Shown: piece after piece, positions 8,036-16,777 of the stretch
Layout: each line of letters starts with the position of its first letter
Position numbering within the stretch: position 1 is the first letter of the stretch
Assembly: GCA_016235155.1 (NCBI GenBank)
Contig: JACRLW010000008.1
Coordinates: 1 to 39,546 of the forward strand
Direction: 5' to 3'
Length of the DNA: 39,546 nucleotides
Source: Planctomycetota bacterium
Lineage (GTDB): Bacteria > Planctomycetota > UBA1135 > UBA2386
Translations under genes and position numbers: made by a program
Notes under the pieces: model-generated
What the model saw: only the letters and a program-made list of their open reading frames with translations
Database searches by the model: none
Told to the model about the DNA's origin: nothing

Positions 8036-9081
8036 GGACCGGAATGCCTCGATCGCTCGGCTGGTTCGTAGCTTCGATCCTGTTCGTGACCGCGTGCGGC
8101 GATCGCGAGCCCGCGGTCACCCCGGGTGGTGCATCTCCCGCTGGGCTGCGAGGCATCGAGGATGCCGCGGGGATCCCGGCGGCGCGGATGGACGAGATCG
8201 TCGACGCGTTCAATCGGGGGATCTCGCTGATGGAGCAGTACCGCCCGAGCGACGCGGCCGCGGCGTTCCAGTCCGTCGTGGAGATGGCTCCGGAGTGGAC
8301 CCTGGCGCGGCTCGATCTGGGGATCGCGCTGCTCAACGAACAGACCGACGAGTCCAGCGCTCGCGCTGAACAGGAACTGCGGCGCGTGGCGACGGAAGTC
8401 CCGGACGATCCGCACGCCCACCATGCGCTCGGCATGCTGTTCCGCCACCTGTCGCGCTTCGCGGAAGCGCGGCAGGAATTCGAGCGCGTGCTGGCGATCG
8501 ACCCCGACGATGCGGACGCCCACTACCAGCTCGCGATCCTCGTCATCGACGACGACCAGACCGCCGCCCGGACGCATCTGGAGCGGACGCTCGCCCGCGT
8601 CCCTCACCACGAGTCGGCGTGCTATCGCCTGCAGAGCCTCCTCCGTCAGGCGGGGGAGACCGAGCGTGCGGACGAACTGCTGCGGCGTTTCAGCGAACTG
8701 AAAGCGGCCAAGGCCGGCGTGACCGCGGGGATGAAGTACGGATGGTGTGGGCCTGGGCGTCGCGGCACACGGCGTCGCGGGTTGGCCCGGGTCGCCGGCG
8801 GCGGACGCCGCGGGGGGACCGGCGATCGGACCGGAGTCGTTCGGGCCGGGCGTCGCGATCGCGGACGTCGACGGCGACGGGGATCTCGACCTCTACCTCA
8901 CCGGCTCGGGAGCCGACGGCGGCGTCCTTTGGCAGAGGACGGCCGGCGCATACACCGTCGCGACGACGACCGGCATCGACGGCCGCGGCGCGGTGGGCGC
9001 CTGGTTCGGCGATTACGACCTCGATGGCGACCCGGACCTGTACCTGACCTGCGCGGGACCCAACCGGCTCTATCGCAATGA
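8032..9081 (+). CDS. TPR lipoprotein, N-terminal part of a frameshifted TPR/FG-GAP gene
   Basis: Residues 9-22 (LGWFVASILFVTAC) form a lipoprotein signal with lipobox VTAC and Cys22. Residues 50-235 are TPR helices (FQSVVEMAPEWTLARLDLGI; FAEARQEFERVLAIDPDDAD) ending in LKAAKAGVTAGMKYG. After about base 8742 the frame becomes Arg/Gly-rich and lacks domain character up to its stop at 9081, while the FG-GAP reading continues one base forward in the frame of 8747. The true coding content is therefore about 8032-8745, and the nominal end is an out-of-frame run-on. The ATG overlaps the amidase stop (ATGA). In related planctomycete and acidobacterial proteins, TPR and FG-GAP/UnbV parts occur in one polypeptide or as neighbours. 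Confidence 0.75.
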   Translation: MRTGMPRSLGWFVASILFVTACGDREPAVTPGGASPAGLRGIEDAAGIPAARMDEIVDAFNRGISLMEQYRPSDAAAAFQSVVEMAPEWTLARLDLGIALLNEQTDESSARAEQELRRVATEVPDDPHAHHALGMLFRHLSRFAEARQEFERVLAIDPDDADAHYQLAILVIDDDQTAARTHLERTLARVPHHESACYRLQSLLRQAGETERADELLRRFSELKAAKAGVTAGMKYGWCGPGRRGTRRRGLARVAGGGRRGGTGDRTGVVRAGRRDRGRRRRRGSRPLPHRLGSRRRRPLAEDGRRIHRRDDDRHRRPRRGGRLVRRLRPRWRPGPVPDLRGTQPALSQ

Positions 9082-11476
9082 CGGCGAAGGTCGATTCACG
9101 GACGTGACCGCCGCGAGCGGCACCGCGGGCGGCGCGTTCCTCAGCGTGGGAGCGGCATGGGCCGACTTCGACCACGACGGCGACCTGGATCTCTTCGTCG
9201 CGAATTGGTCGGCGTGGCCCGTCGACCCGGCGAAACCGCCCGGCGCTCCGAACGCTCTCCTGCGCAACAACGGCACCGGCACGTTCACGGACGTCGCCGC
9301 GCAGTGCGGCGTCGACGGCGGCATGGTCGCGTCGATCGGCGTGCAGGTCCTCGATCTGGACGACGACCGCGATCTCGACCTGTGCGTGATCAACCACGGC
9401 GAGTCGAGCCGGCTGTTTCGCAACGACCGCGTCGGTCGCTATGCCGACGCGACCGATCTGCTCCCGGGCTTCGCCGAAGCCGCCCCGGGAACCGGCGCCT
9501 GCGTGGCGGACGTCGACGGCAATGGCCTCGAGGATCTGCTGCTGCTGCGCGGGCGGCAACCACCGCGCCTGTGGTTGCAAGAGAGCCGCGGCCGCTTCGC
9601 GGAAGACCGGTCGTTTGCCGCGCTCATCGGGCCTCAGTCGGGCGCGGTGGGCGGGACCTTCGCGGACCTCGACCTCGACGGCGATCTCGACCTCGTCCTG
9701 GTCGGCGCAGGATCTTCGGACCGGGTCGGGCATCGCCTGCTGATGAACCACGGTCGGGGTCGGTTCTCGGCCCCGGTTACGTTCGGACCTCAGAACGCAT
9801 TGCCCGACGCACGCGGCACCGTGGCGACGGACCTCGACGGCGACGGAGCGATCGATCTCCTCGTGGCCCGGGCCGGCGCGACTCCGCAACTCTGGCGATG
9901 CAATCCGCCCGCGGGACGCAATTGGCTGGTGGTCGAACCCGGAGTGGAACGGGCCCAAGATGCTGCGAAACCGGAACCGATGGTCGTCGGCCTGCACGTC
10001 GAGGTGAAGGCCGGGCTGACGGTCCAGGTCGCGCGCGTGGCCGCGACGTCGGGCTGTCTGGGCAGCGCGCCGCCGCTGCTCCACTTCGGACTCGGCGCGA
10101 AGCGCAAAGCCGACTACGTGCGACTGCTCTGGCCGGACGCGGTCCTGCAGAGCGAGATGGAGGTGGCTGCCGGACAACGGTGGCGCGTCGCGAAGGTGGA
10201 GCGCAAGCCGTCGTCGTGTCCGGTCCTGTTCGTCTGGGACGGGAGCCGTTTCGCTTTCGTGACCGACTTCCTCGGGACGGGCGGCGTCGGCTTCTTCGTG
10301 GAACCCGGCGTGTATGCGCCGCCCGATCCGACCGAGGACGTGCGCATCCCGCCGGAACTCGTGGCCCAGGACCGCGGGCGTTATCTGCTGCGCGTGACCG
10401 AGCCGCTCGAGGAAGTCACCTATCTCGATCAACTCGAGCTGCGCGTCTACGACCATCCGGCCGGGTACGAAGTGCACCCGGACGAGCGATTCACCTCCAC
10501 GCCGCCGTTCCCGACCGGAGCGCCGATCCTGATCGCGGAGAAGGTCTTCCCGGTCGCCGCGCACGACGACCGCGGCGAACCGGTCCTGGACCGGCTGATC
10601 GAGATCGACCGCCGCTACTGCGAGCCGCCGGCGTTGGCTGGGTTCAAGGGTTACGCCGCCGACCACTGGTTCGAGCTGGACTTCGGCGACCGGCTGCACG
10701 CGCTGCCCAGCGGGTCGATGCCCTGGCTCTTCCTGCACGGCTTCGTCGAATACACCTATTCGCACGTCAACTACGCCGCATGGCAGGCCGGACTCGCGAT
10801 GCGGCCGCCCTCGATCGAGGTACCCGACGGCCGAGGTGGTTGGCGCACGGCGATCGCCGACGCCGGTTTTCCCGCGGGACTGCCGCGGACGATGACCGTG
10901 GACCTGTCGTCGCTGCCGCTCGGCGCCGATGGCCGTCTGCGCCTGCGGACGAACATGCGGGTGTTCTGGGACCAGGCCTTCGTGGCCGTGGAGGCGGGGA
11001 GCACCGAACTGGTGCGTTCTGTCCTCGCGCCGTCGGTCGCCGAGTTGCGCTTCCTCGGCTATCCGCGCGATTACTCGCCGGACGGCGCCGAGCCCACGAT
11101 CCACGATTACCAGCGTGTCGACCCGAGCGCGGCGTTCAAGGCGATGACCGGCGACTTCACGCGCTACGGCGACGTGCGCGCCCTCCTCGCCGCCGCTGAC
11201 GACCGCTACGTGCTGATGGCGCGCGGCGACGAGATCGCGCTGGAGTTCGACGCAAGCGCGCTCCCACCGCTGACCCCGGGTTTCGCGCGGACTTTGGTCC
11301 TGCACGCCGATGGTTGGTGCAAGGACATGGATCTGTACACCGCGTTTCCCGACACGGTGGAGCCGCTGCCCTTCCACGGGATGACGAACTACCCGCCCGA
11401 CACGGCCCCGCCGGCGGACCTCGAGCGCGACGAAGTCCTGCGTCGTTTCAACACGCGCCGGCACGAGGGGCGCTGA
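8747..11476 (+). CDS. FG-GAP/VCBS and ASPIC/UnbV (CRTAC1-like) protein, C-terminal part of the frameshifted gene
   Basis: 909 residues from GTG 8747; the frame is open from 8735, just after a stop at 8732-8734. Residues 30-380 hold seven calcium-binding FG-GAP/VCBS loops (DVDGDGDLDLY, DYDLDGDPDLY, DFDHDGDLDLF, DLDDDRDLDL, DVDGNGLEDLL, DLDLDGDLDLV, DLDGDGAIDLL), followed by an ASPIC/UnbV-like segment at about 390-475 (GLTVQVARVAAT, YVRLLWPDAV) and a long C-terminal region (DGSRFAFVTDFLGTGGVGFF) seen in large members of this family. There is no signal peptide, as expected if this is the downstream half of the lipoprotein at 8032. Joined, they would make a surface lipoprotein of about 1,150 residues. 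Reaction unknown; these propellers are adhesive or scaffolding modules. Confidence 0.85.
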   Translation: MGLGVAAHGVAGWPGSPAADAAGGPAIGPESFGPGVAIADVDGDGDLDLYLTGSGADGGVLWQRTAGAYTVATTTGIDGRGAVGAWFGDYDLDGDPDLYLTCAGPNRLYRNDGEGRFTDVTAASGTAGGAFLSVGAAWADFDHDGDLDLFVANWSAWPVDPAKPPGAPNALLRNNGTGTFTDVAAQCGVDGGMVASIGVQVLDLDDDRDLDLCVINHGESSRLFRNDRVGRYADATDLLPGFAEAAPGTGACVADVDGNGLEDLLLLRGRQPPRLWLQESRGRFAEDRSFAALIGPQSGAVGGTFADLDLDGDLDLVLVGAGSSDRVGHRLLMNHGRGRFSAPVTFGPQNALPDARGTVATDLDGDGAIDLLVARAGATPQLWRCNPPAGRNWLVVEPGVERAQDAAKPEPMVVGLHVEVKAGLTVQVARVAATSGCLGSAPPLLHFGLGAKRKADYVRLLWPDAVLQSEMEVAAGQRWRVAKVERKPSSCPVLFVWDGSRFAFVTDFLGTGGVGFFVEPGVYAPPDPTEDVRIPPELVAQDRGRYLLRVTEPLEEVTYLDQLELRVYDHPAGYEVHPDERFTSTPPFPTGAPILIAEKVFPVAAHDDRGEPVLDRLIEIDRRYCEPPALAGFKGYAADHWFELDFGDRLHALPSGSMPWLFLHGFVEYTYSHVNYAAWQAGLAMRPPSIEVPDGRGGWRTAIADAGFPAGLPRTMTVDLSSLPLGADGRLRLRTNMRVFWDQAFVAVEAGSTELVRSVLAPSVAELRFLGYPRDYSPDGAEPTIHDYQRVDPSAAFKAMTGDFTRYGDVRALLAAADDRYVLMARGDEIALEFDASALPPLTPGFARTLVLHADGWCKDMDLYTAFPDTVEPLPFHGMTNYPPDTAPPADLERDEVLRRFNTRRHEGR

Positions 11477-11508
11477 GTTCACTGGTGTGACGGGCGACGG
11501 TCATCCCG

Positions 11509-11523
11509 CGCCCGCATCGGGCG
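11509..11523 (+). terminator. Possible terminator hairpin after the FG-GAP/UnbV gene
   Basis: A perfect 6-bp stem (CGCCCG/CGGGCG, loop CAT) lies 32 nt after the stop codon and is followed by TTGCCGCATTC, which is only weakly T-rich. It may end the amidase-TPR-FG-GAP transcript, but short GC stems are frequent in this genome. Confidence 0.25.
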
Positions 11524-11593
11524 TTGCCGCATTCATTCACTCGAAGTCGTCGCCGCGTCGAAGGCCGTTGTTGGATCCACGACCCTCGGACCC

Positions 11594-14035
11594 ATGACCC
11601 TTCGCACGAAGTTCGCGACGGTCGTCGTCGCGCTTCTCCTTCTCACGCTCGGCGGGACCGGCTGGCTGTTTGCCAGAGGCCAGCGAATCGCGCTCGAGGA
11701 ACAGATCGTCGAGCGCGCGCGGATCGTGCTGAGCTTCGGCGAGGCCTGCCGCGAGTACGCGCACGACACGCTCTCGCCGGCGGTGAGGGAGCACACCTCG
11801 GACTTCGTCTTCGAAGCCGGCTCGGCGACGATCGTCACGCGAGGCACCTTCGACGCGCTGCGGAAGCGGCTGCCGGACTACACGTTCCGCGAGGCCTCGC
11901 TGAATCCGCTGAACCTGGACAACCTCGCGGACGAAGACGAGCGCCGGCTCATCGTGCGATTCCAGACCGAGCCGGACCTCGAGGAGGTCACAGGGATCCT
12001 CGAGAAGGACGGACGGGAGCGATTTTTCGTCGCCCGGCCGGTCGAGGTGAAGGCCCGGTGCGTCAAGTGCCACTCCTCGCCCGACGAGGTCCCGCGTGAA
12101 GTCGTCGAGCGCTACGGTCGCGATCACGGCTATGGGTGGAAGGTCGGTGACCTCCAGAACCTCGTCATGGTCACGGTGCCGTCTGGAGACATCCGCGCGG
12201 CCCAACGCGACGTCCTGCGCGTCATCGGCGGCGGCGCCATCGGGCTCGTTCTCCTCCTGGCGCTCCTGATCCCCGTGACGTTCGACGGCATTGCCGGACG
12301 CCGTCTCGCGCGAGCGAGCCAGACCATGGAACGATTCGGCAGGGGAGCCAGCGACAGCCTGCGTATCGCCGATCCGTCACGCGACGAGATCGGCCGCATG
12401 TGCCGCTCGTTCGACACGATGGCCGATCAGGTGGTGGGCGCGCGCGAGGAAGTGCTCGCATCGAGCCGCGCGAAGAGCCAGTTCCTCGCCAACATGAGCC
12501 ACGAGATCCGCACGCCGATGAACGGCGTCATCGGGATGACGAGCATCCTGCGCGACACGTCGCTCGACGCGGTCCAGCGCGATTGCGTCGAGACGATCCG
12601 CCGGAGCGGCGAGCACCTGCTGGTCGTCATCAACGACATCCTCGACTTCTCGAAGGTCGAATCCGGCAAGCTCGACATCGAGCGCCACCCGTTCGAGGTC
12701 CAGAGTTGCGTCGAGGAGTGTCTCGACCTGGTCGCTCCGAGCGCGGCGAGGAAGTCCGTCGAACTGGTCTCCTGGGTCGACACCGGCGTTCCGCCCCTGA
12801 TCGTGGGTGACGTGACGCGCGTGCGTCAGGTGCTCACGAACCTGCTCTCGAACGCCGTCAAGTTCACCGCCGAAGGGGAAGTCGTCGTCACCGTCGACTG
12901 CGCGCCGCGCAGCGAGGGCGAGGTCGACGTCGCGTTCCACGTGCGCGACACCGGCATCGGCATCCCCGCCGACCGCCAGGATCGTCTGTTCCGGAGCTTC
13001 AGCCAGGTCGACGCGTCCACGACGCGCCGCTTCGGGGGAACCGGCCTCGGACTCGCGATCAGCAAGCGGCTGGTCGAACTGATGGGCGGCGCCATGTCGG
13101 TCCGCTCCGAAGAGGGTCGTGGTTCGACGTTCACCTTCACGATCGCAGCCGGCGTGCCCGCCGAAGGCTCGCTGCCCCCCCGTCACGCCCCCCGGATGCT
13201 CGCGGGCCGGCGCGCATTGATCGTCGACGACAACGAGACCAACCGGAAGTTCCTCGCGATGCTCGCCGCGACCTGGGGCGTGCACACGCGCCTCGCCGCC
13301 GACGCGACGGAAGCTCTGAGCTGGCTCGACGGCGGCGAGACCTTCGACTTCGCGATCCTCGACATGCAGATGCCGGAGATGGACGGCGCAACGCTCGCGG
13401 TCGGGATCAAGCAGCGACCCTGGCTCGCCCATCTGCCGCTGTTCCTCGCCACCTCGATGGGCACGTCGCACCTCTCCGCCGAGCAGCGAGAGCTCTTCAC
13501 CGCCGTGCTCAACAAGCCGCTGCGGTCGTCGGTGCTCTACGACGCGATCGCGGCCCTCTACGCGAAGGCCGATGCCGGCCGGCCGACGGGAACCGTGACC
13601 CATGCGATCGCGGGAGAGGCGCTCGGGGCGCGTCATCCGTTGCGCGTGCTCGTCGCCGAAGACAACTCGGTCAACCAGAAGGTCGCGGTCAAGCTGCTCG
13701 AGCGCTGCGGTTATCGCGCCGACGTCGTCGCCAACGGCAAGGAGGCGCTCGAAGCCGTGGAGCGCCAGTCCTACGACGTCGTCTTCATGGACGTGCAGAT
13801 GCCGGAGATGGACGGCCTCGAGGCGACCCGGCAGCTGCGCGGATCGATCCCGCGCGACCAAGCGCCGTGGATCGTCGCGATGACCGCGAACGCGCTCGCG
13901 GGCGACCGTGAGGTGTGCCTTGCGGCGGGCATGGACGACTACTTGTCCAAGCCGGTGCGCAGCGAGGAACTCGAGCGAGCATTGCTGGCGTGCGCGGCGG
14001 CGCGCGATGTGGGCACGCACCGCAGCGGCGGCTGA
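11594..14035 (+). CDS. Hybrid sensor histidine kinase with Tll0287-like haem sensor (DUF3365) and two receiver domains
   Basis: 813 residues. TM1 about 7-27; extracytoplasmic sensor about 30-205 with [20 protein letters not shown] and a c-type haem motif CVKCH at Cys156-His160, as in DUF3365/Tll0287-like domains; TM2 about 213-235; HAMP about 236-290; HisKA with SHEIRTP (His303); HATPase with N box ([10 protein letters not shown]), DTGIGIP and GTGLGL; a first receiver with phospho-acceptor Asp590 ([10 protein letters not shown]) and a second with Asp733 ([10 protein letters not shown]). It should sense a redox or gaseous ligand through haem outside the membrane and relay phosphate. There is no HPt or output domain, so a partner is required. 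The next gene, a multihaem cytochrome, makes a redox role attractive. Confidence 0.93.
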   Translation: MTLRTKFATVVVALLLLTLGGTGWLFARGQRIALEEQIVERARIVLSFGEACREYAHDTLSPAVREHTSDFVFEAGSATIVTRGTFDALRKRLPDYTFREASLNPLNLDNLADEDERRLIVRFQTEPDLEEVTGILEKDGRERFFVARPVEVKARCVKCHSSPDEVPREVVERYGRDHGYGWKVGDLQNLVMVTVPSGDIRAAQRDVLRVIGGGAIGLVLLLALLIPVTFDGIAGRRLARASQTMERFGRGASDSLRIADPSRDEIGRMCRSFDTMADQVVGAREEVLASSRAKSQFLANMSHEIRTPMNGVIGMTSILRDTSLDAVQRDCVETIRRSGEHLLVVINDILDFSKVESGKLDIERHPFEVQSCVEECLDLVAPSAARKSVELVSWVDTGVPPLIVGDVTRVRQVLTNLLSNAVKFTAEGEVVVTVDCAPRSEGEVDVAFHVRDTGIGIPADRQDRLFRSFSQVDASTTRRFGGTGLGLAISKRLVELMGGAMSVRSEEGRGSTFTFTIAAGVPAEGSLPPRHAPRMLAGRRALIVDDNETNRKFLAMLAATWGVHTRLAADATEALSWLDGGETFDFAILDMQMPEMDGATLAVGIKQRPWLAHLPLFLATSMGTSHLSAEQRELFTAVLNKPLRSSVLYDAIAALYAKADAGRPTGTVTHAIAGEALGARHPLRVLVAEDNSVNQKVAVKLLERCGYRADVVANGKEALEAVERQSYDVVFMDVQMPEMDGLEATRQLRGSIPRDQAPWIVAMTANALAGDREVCLAAGMDDYLSKPVRSEELERALLACAAARDVGTHRSGG

Positions 14036-14414
14036 GTTCTTCACCGGCTCACGCCGACCATCGTCGGACGAAACGGTGGCCGATGATTCCAACGAACAAG
14101 ACTCGGTCTTGACGCGTCGCGACGCGCTGTGCCTCCCGGTGGATCACCCGGATCTCGACATCGGGTCCGTTCACGAAGTGCCTGCGGCGAAGGACGTTTG
14201 CGTGCGCGGCGGTCGAGCTCGCCGGCCCGACGATCGGCGCCGATCTTCCTTCGCCAGGCGAGGAGTGCTTCGGATCCGTCGTGGGTCACGGCTCGCATCG
14301 TGTTCCGCATCCGATCGCGGCTGAGGCCGCGACAGGCGGGCGCGATGCCCCGGCTCGGAAAGTCGCCCATCGGGCGGGCGTTTCTCGCCCGGCACGCGGT
14401 GCCGGAGTTCTCTC
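14036..14414. other. 379-nt gap with two overlapping hairpins before the cytochrome gene
   Basis: No confident gene is visible on either strand. A perfect stem CAAGAC/GTCTTG (14097-14111, loop TCG) lies near the 5' end. At the 3' end two stems share bases: CGGGCG/CGCCCG (14375-14391, loop TTTCT) and CCGGCAC/GTGCCGG (14389-14405, loop GCG), the second ending 9 nt before the ATG at 14415. Because they use the same CCG they cannot form together, so they could be alternative leader structures. This is suggestive only. Confidence 0.3.
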
Positions 14415-16661
14415 ATGGTTCGTCGAACGACCAGGGCGCGTTCCTGCGCGCCATTCCTGATCCCCGGACTCGGAGTCGCTGCCGCGTTCGCGCTGCCGTT
14501 GATCGTGCCGACCGAAGTGCAACAGCCGGGCACCCAGCCGTCGGAGGTGAGCAACCTGGGTAGCGTGGTCCAGTGCGACAATTGCCACGGCGGCTATGAC
14601 CTCGCGGTCGAACCCGCGTTCGGATGGAAAGGGTCGACGATGGCACAGGCCGGTCGCGACCCGCTGTTCTGGGCGACGGTCGCCATTGCCGAGGGGGACT
14701 TCCCCGGCGCCGGCGATCTCTGCATCCGCTGTCACTCGCCGCGAGGCTGGACCGACCCCGACGACTCGGAATGGCAGGGCGTCCAGAATGCACCGTTCCT
14801 CGCGCGCACGGCGACCACTCCGCCGCGCTCCTTCCGCGGCAGCGGGATGTTCGTCCTCTGGGGCGGCGCCGAATTCCACGGGCCGTACTCGGATCCCGTC
14901 GCGAGGCATTCCACGCTCCAGTCGCGGTTCCTGCGCAGTTCGGCCGCGTGCGGCACCTGCCACGACGTCTCCAATCCCGTGACCGGTGATCTTGCACCGA
15001 GCAACGGCGCCATGCAGCCGTTGCCGCCGGGTGCGTTCAGCGGTCAGCCCGGCTCGGCGGTCACGCTGAAGGCGGCGTTCCTCGCGGAGCCGCATCGCTA
15101 CGGGGTCGTCGAACGGACCTACAGCGAGCACGTCGGCAGCTCGCTCGCGACGACGCGCGTCGGTGCGTTCGCGTCGTTGCCGGTCGAACTGCAGGACGGT
15201 GCGATCCGTGCGGCGCACGATGCGGCGACGCTGGGCGTTCCCTCGGGTGACTATGCCGACGGTGCGCCCCGCACGTTCACGTGTCAGACCTGCCACATGC
15301 CGCCGGCGATCGGCAAAGGCTGCAACAAGCGCGACGCTCCGCTGCGCCCCGACCTGCCACGTCACGATCTGACGGGCGGCAATGGTTGGGTCCAGGACGC
15401 GATCGTCTGGCTCGCGCAGCGCGATCGCCTGGTGATCGGGAACACGCTGGATGGCGTGCAGCTCGCCGCCCTCACCGCGTCGAAGGCGCGTGCATCCGAA
15501 ACGTTGCGAGGTGCGGCGCGCGTCGCACCGGTGGGCAACACGGCACGCATCGTCAACTTGACCGGTCACAAGCTGCTGACGGGCTATCCCGAGGGCCGGC
15601 GCCTCTGGCTGAACGTGCGTTGGTTCGACCGGGCAGGGCTGCTCGTGCACGAGGACGGGGCCTACGGTCCGATCGCCGTGCAGTTGCCGGGGCGCTCGCT
15701 GACCGTCGAGTCGATCCTGGACCTCGACGATCCGCGGCTGCGGCTCTACGAAGCGCAGCCGGGCATCACGCCGGCCTGGGCCAGCCGCTTGCTCGGACTC
15801 GGACTGCCGGCTGCGACACCGCTCGGCTTCGACCGCGTGACCGGCGCCGTGCGGGCGACGCTCGATGACGCGGCCGCCGCGCCGGTGAACGGCAGGACCA
15901 AGTCGCTCCGCTTCGTGCTCAACGACACGATGGTCGAGGACTCGCGCATCCCGCCGTATGGCTTCGCCTACGACGAGGCGCTGCTGCGCGGCACCTTGCC
16001 GGTTCCCGTCACGCAATTCGGCGACCCGGGTCCCGGCGGCATCTACCGCCACCGTGACGAAGCGCCGCTCGACCCGCCGGCGAACGCCGCGTTCGCCGAG
16101 ATCCGGCTGCTCTATCAGCCGACGAGTTGGGAGTACGTCCAGTTCCTCTACCTCGCGAACCAGGGTGCCGTCCCCGCACTTGCGACGACGGGTGCCGACC
16201 TCCTCGACGCGTGGCTCGCGACCGGGATGGCCGCGCCGCAAGTCGTCGCGGCTTCGACCTGGTGCGTCGAGCGGGGCACCGGCGAAGACCTGGAGTTGAC
16301 GACCGAGGTCGACGGCGGCGGTGATCGTCACGGCTGCCGAAAGACGGCGAGCGGCGGCGGCGAACTACGAGTCGAGATCGGGTCACCACGCGGCGGATTC
16401 GCGGGCACTCTCGCCGCGATCGTGTTCGAGATCTTTCCGACCGGAACGCGGCCGGTGTCGCCGCTGCCGGGCATCTGGTTCGACCGCACCGACCTGCAGT
16501 TGCTGCTGCCGTCGCTGCCGTCGCAGGGTGCCGGACTCACGCTGGACGTGCCGTCGGGTGCGGCGGGGATCAGCGTCCGCATCCAGGGCATCGCTCTCGC
16601 CTTCACGGCGCGCAACGGGCTCTTCGCGAGCACGGACGCGCACGACATCGAGTTGCGCTGA
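14415..16661 (+). CDS. Secreted multihaem (four CxxCH) c-type cytochrome
   Basis: 748 residues. A hydrophobic N-terminal segment (residues 12-31) is an export signal. Four haem c motifs are visible: CDNCH (54-58), CIRCH (103-107), CGTCH (179-183) and CQTCH (290-294). HKLLTGYPEGRRLW around residue 385 resembles the distal part of cytochrome c-554/multihaem-like proteins. The last 90 residues (VFEIFPTGTRPVSPLPGIWF, SNGLF-type ending ARNGLFASTDAHDIELR) are a beta-rich C-terminal module of the kind found at the ends of other secreted proteins of this organism, possibly for surface location. A periplasmic or surface electron-transfer role is likely; donor and acceptor are unknown. It follows the haem-motif histidine kinase on the same strand. 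Confidence 0.88.
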   Translation: MVRRTTRARSCAPFLIPGLGVAAAFALPLIVPTEVQQPGTQPSEVSNLGSVVQCDNCHGGYDLAVEPAFGWKGSTMAQAGRDPLFWATVAIAEGDFPGAGDLCIRCHSPRGWTDPDDSEWQGVQNAPFLARTATTPPRSFRGSGMFVLWGGAEFHGPYSDPVARHSTLQSRFLRSSAACGTCHDVSNPVTGDLAPSNGAMQPLPPGAFSGQPGSAVTLKAAFLAEPHRYGVVERTYSEHVGSSLATTRVGAFASLPVELQDGAIRAAHDAATLGVPSGDYADGAPRTFTCQTCHMPPAIGKGCNKRDAPLRPDLPRHDLTGGNGWVQDAIVWLAQRDRLVIGNTLDGVQLAALTASKARASETLRGAARVAPVGNTARIVNLTGHKLLTGYPEGRRLWLNVRWFDRAGLLVHEDGAYGPIAVQLPGRSLTVESILDLDDPRLRLYEAQPGITPAWASRLLGLGLPAATPLGFDRVTGAVRATLDDAAAAPVNGRTKSLRFVLNDTMVEDSRIPPYGFAYDEALLRGTLPVPVTQFGDPGPGGIYRHRDEAPLDPPANAAFAEIRLLYQPTSWEYVQFLYLANQGAVPALATTGADLLDAWLATGMAAPQVVAASTWCVERGTGEDLELTTEVDGGGDRHGCRKTASGGGELRVEIGSPRGGFAGTLAAIVFEIFPTGTRPVSPLPGIWFDRTDLQLLLPSLPSQGAGLTLDVPSGAAGISVRIQGIALAFTARNGLFASTDAHDIELR

Positions 16662-16667
16662 GCCGCG

Positions 16668-16703
16668 GCGGCATCACGCCCCCTGTGCCGGGGTGATCGC
16701 CGC
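16668..16703. terminator. Candidate bidirectional terminator between convergent genes
   Basis: An imperfect 13-14 bp stem (GCGGC-ATCAC-CCC pairing with GGG-GTGAT-GCCGC, single-base bulges, loop about 7-8 nt) sits 7 nt after the cytochrome stop and between two convergent genes. There is no U tract on either side, so this rests on position and stem only. Confidence 0.35.
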
Positions 16704-16777
16704 ACACCTTCGGACGGCTGCGAGGCCCCTTCCGGCGCGAAGCGGGCGTCGCGTCCGCTCGCCCGCCCGCACAGACC

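Noticed and set aside
8735-8760. Programmed ribosomal frameshift
   Set aside because: There is no slippery heptamer, slow stop codon or obvious downstream structure; error or mutation is simpler. It is kept as a finding only for the frameshift itself.
3538-11482. Very long open frames on the strand opposite to clear genes (for example minus 3538-6207 and minus 8690-11482)
   Set aside because: They are Arg/His/Asp-rich without domain motifs and mirror the GC-rich third positions of the real genes; they are antisense shadows.
13175-13195. Runs of C in the linker between HATPase and first receiver of the histidine kinase, as a possible frameshift site
   Set aside because: The reading frame and domain order are continuous across it.
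14041-14370. Minus-strand 109-codon frame, and a shorter frame reading HFVNGPDVEIRVIHREAQ-like sequence, in the gap before the cytochrome gene
   Set aside because: No ribosome-binding site, promoter box or recognised domain; the composition is typical of shadow frames. A decayed gene cannot be excluded.
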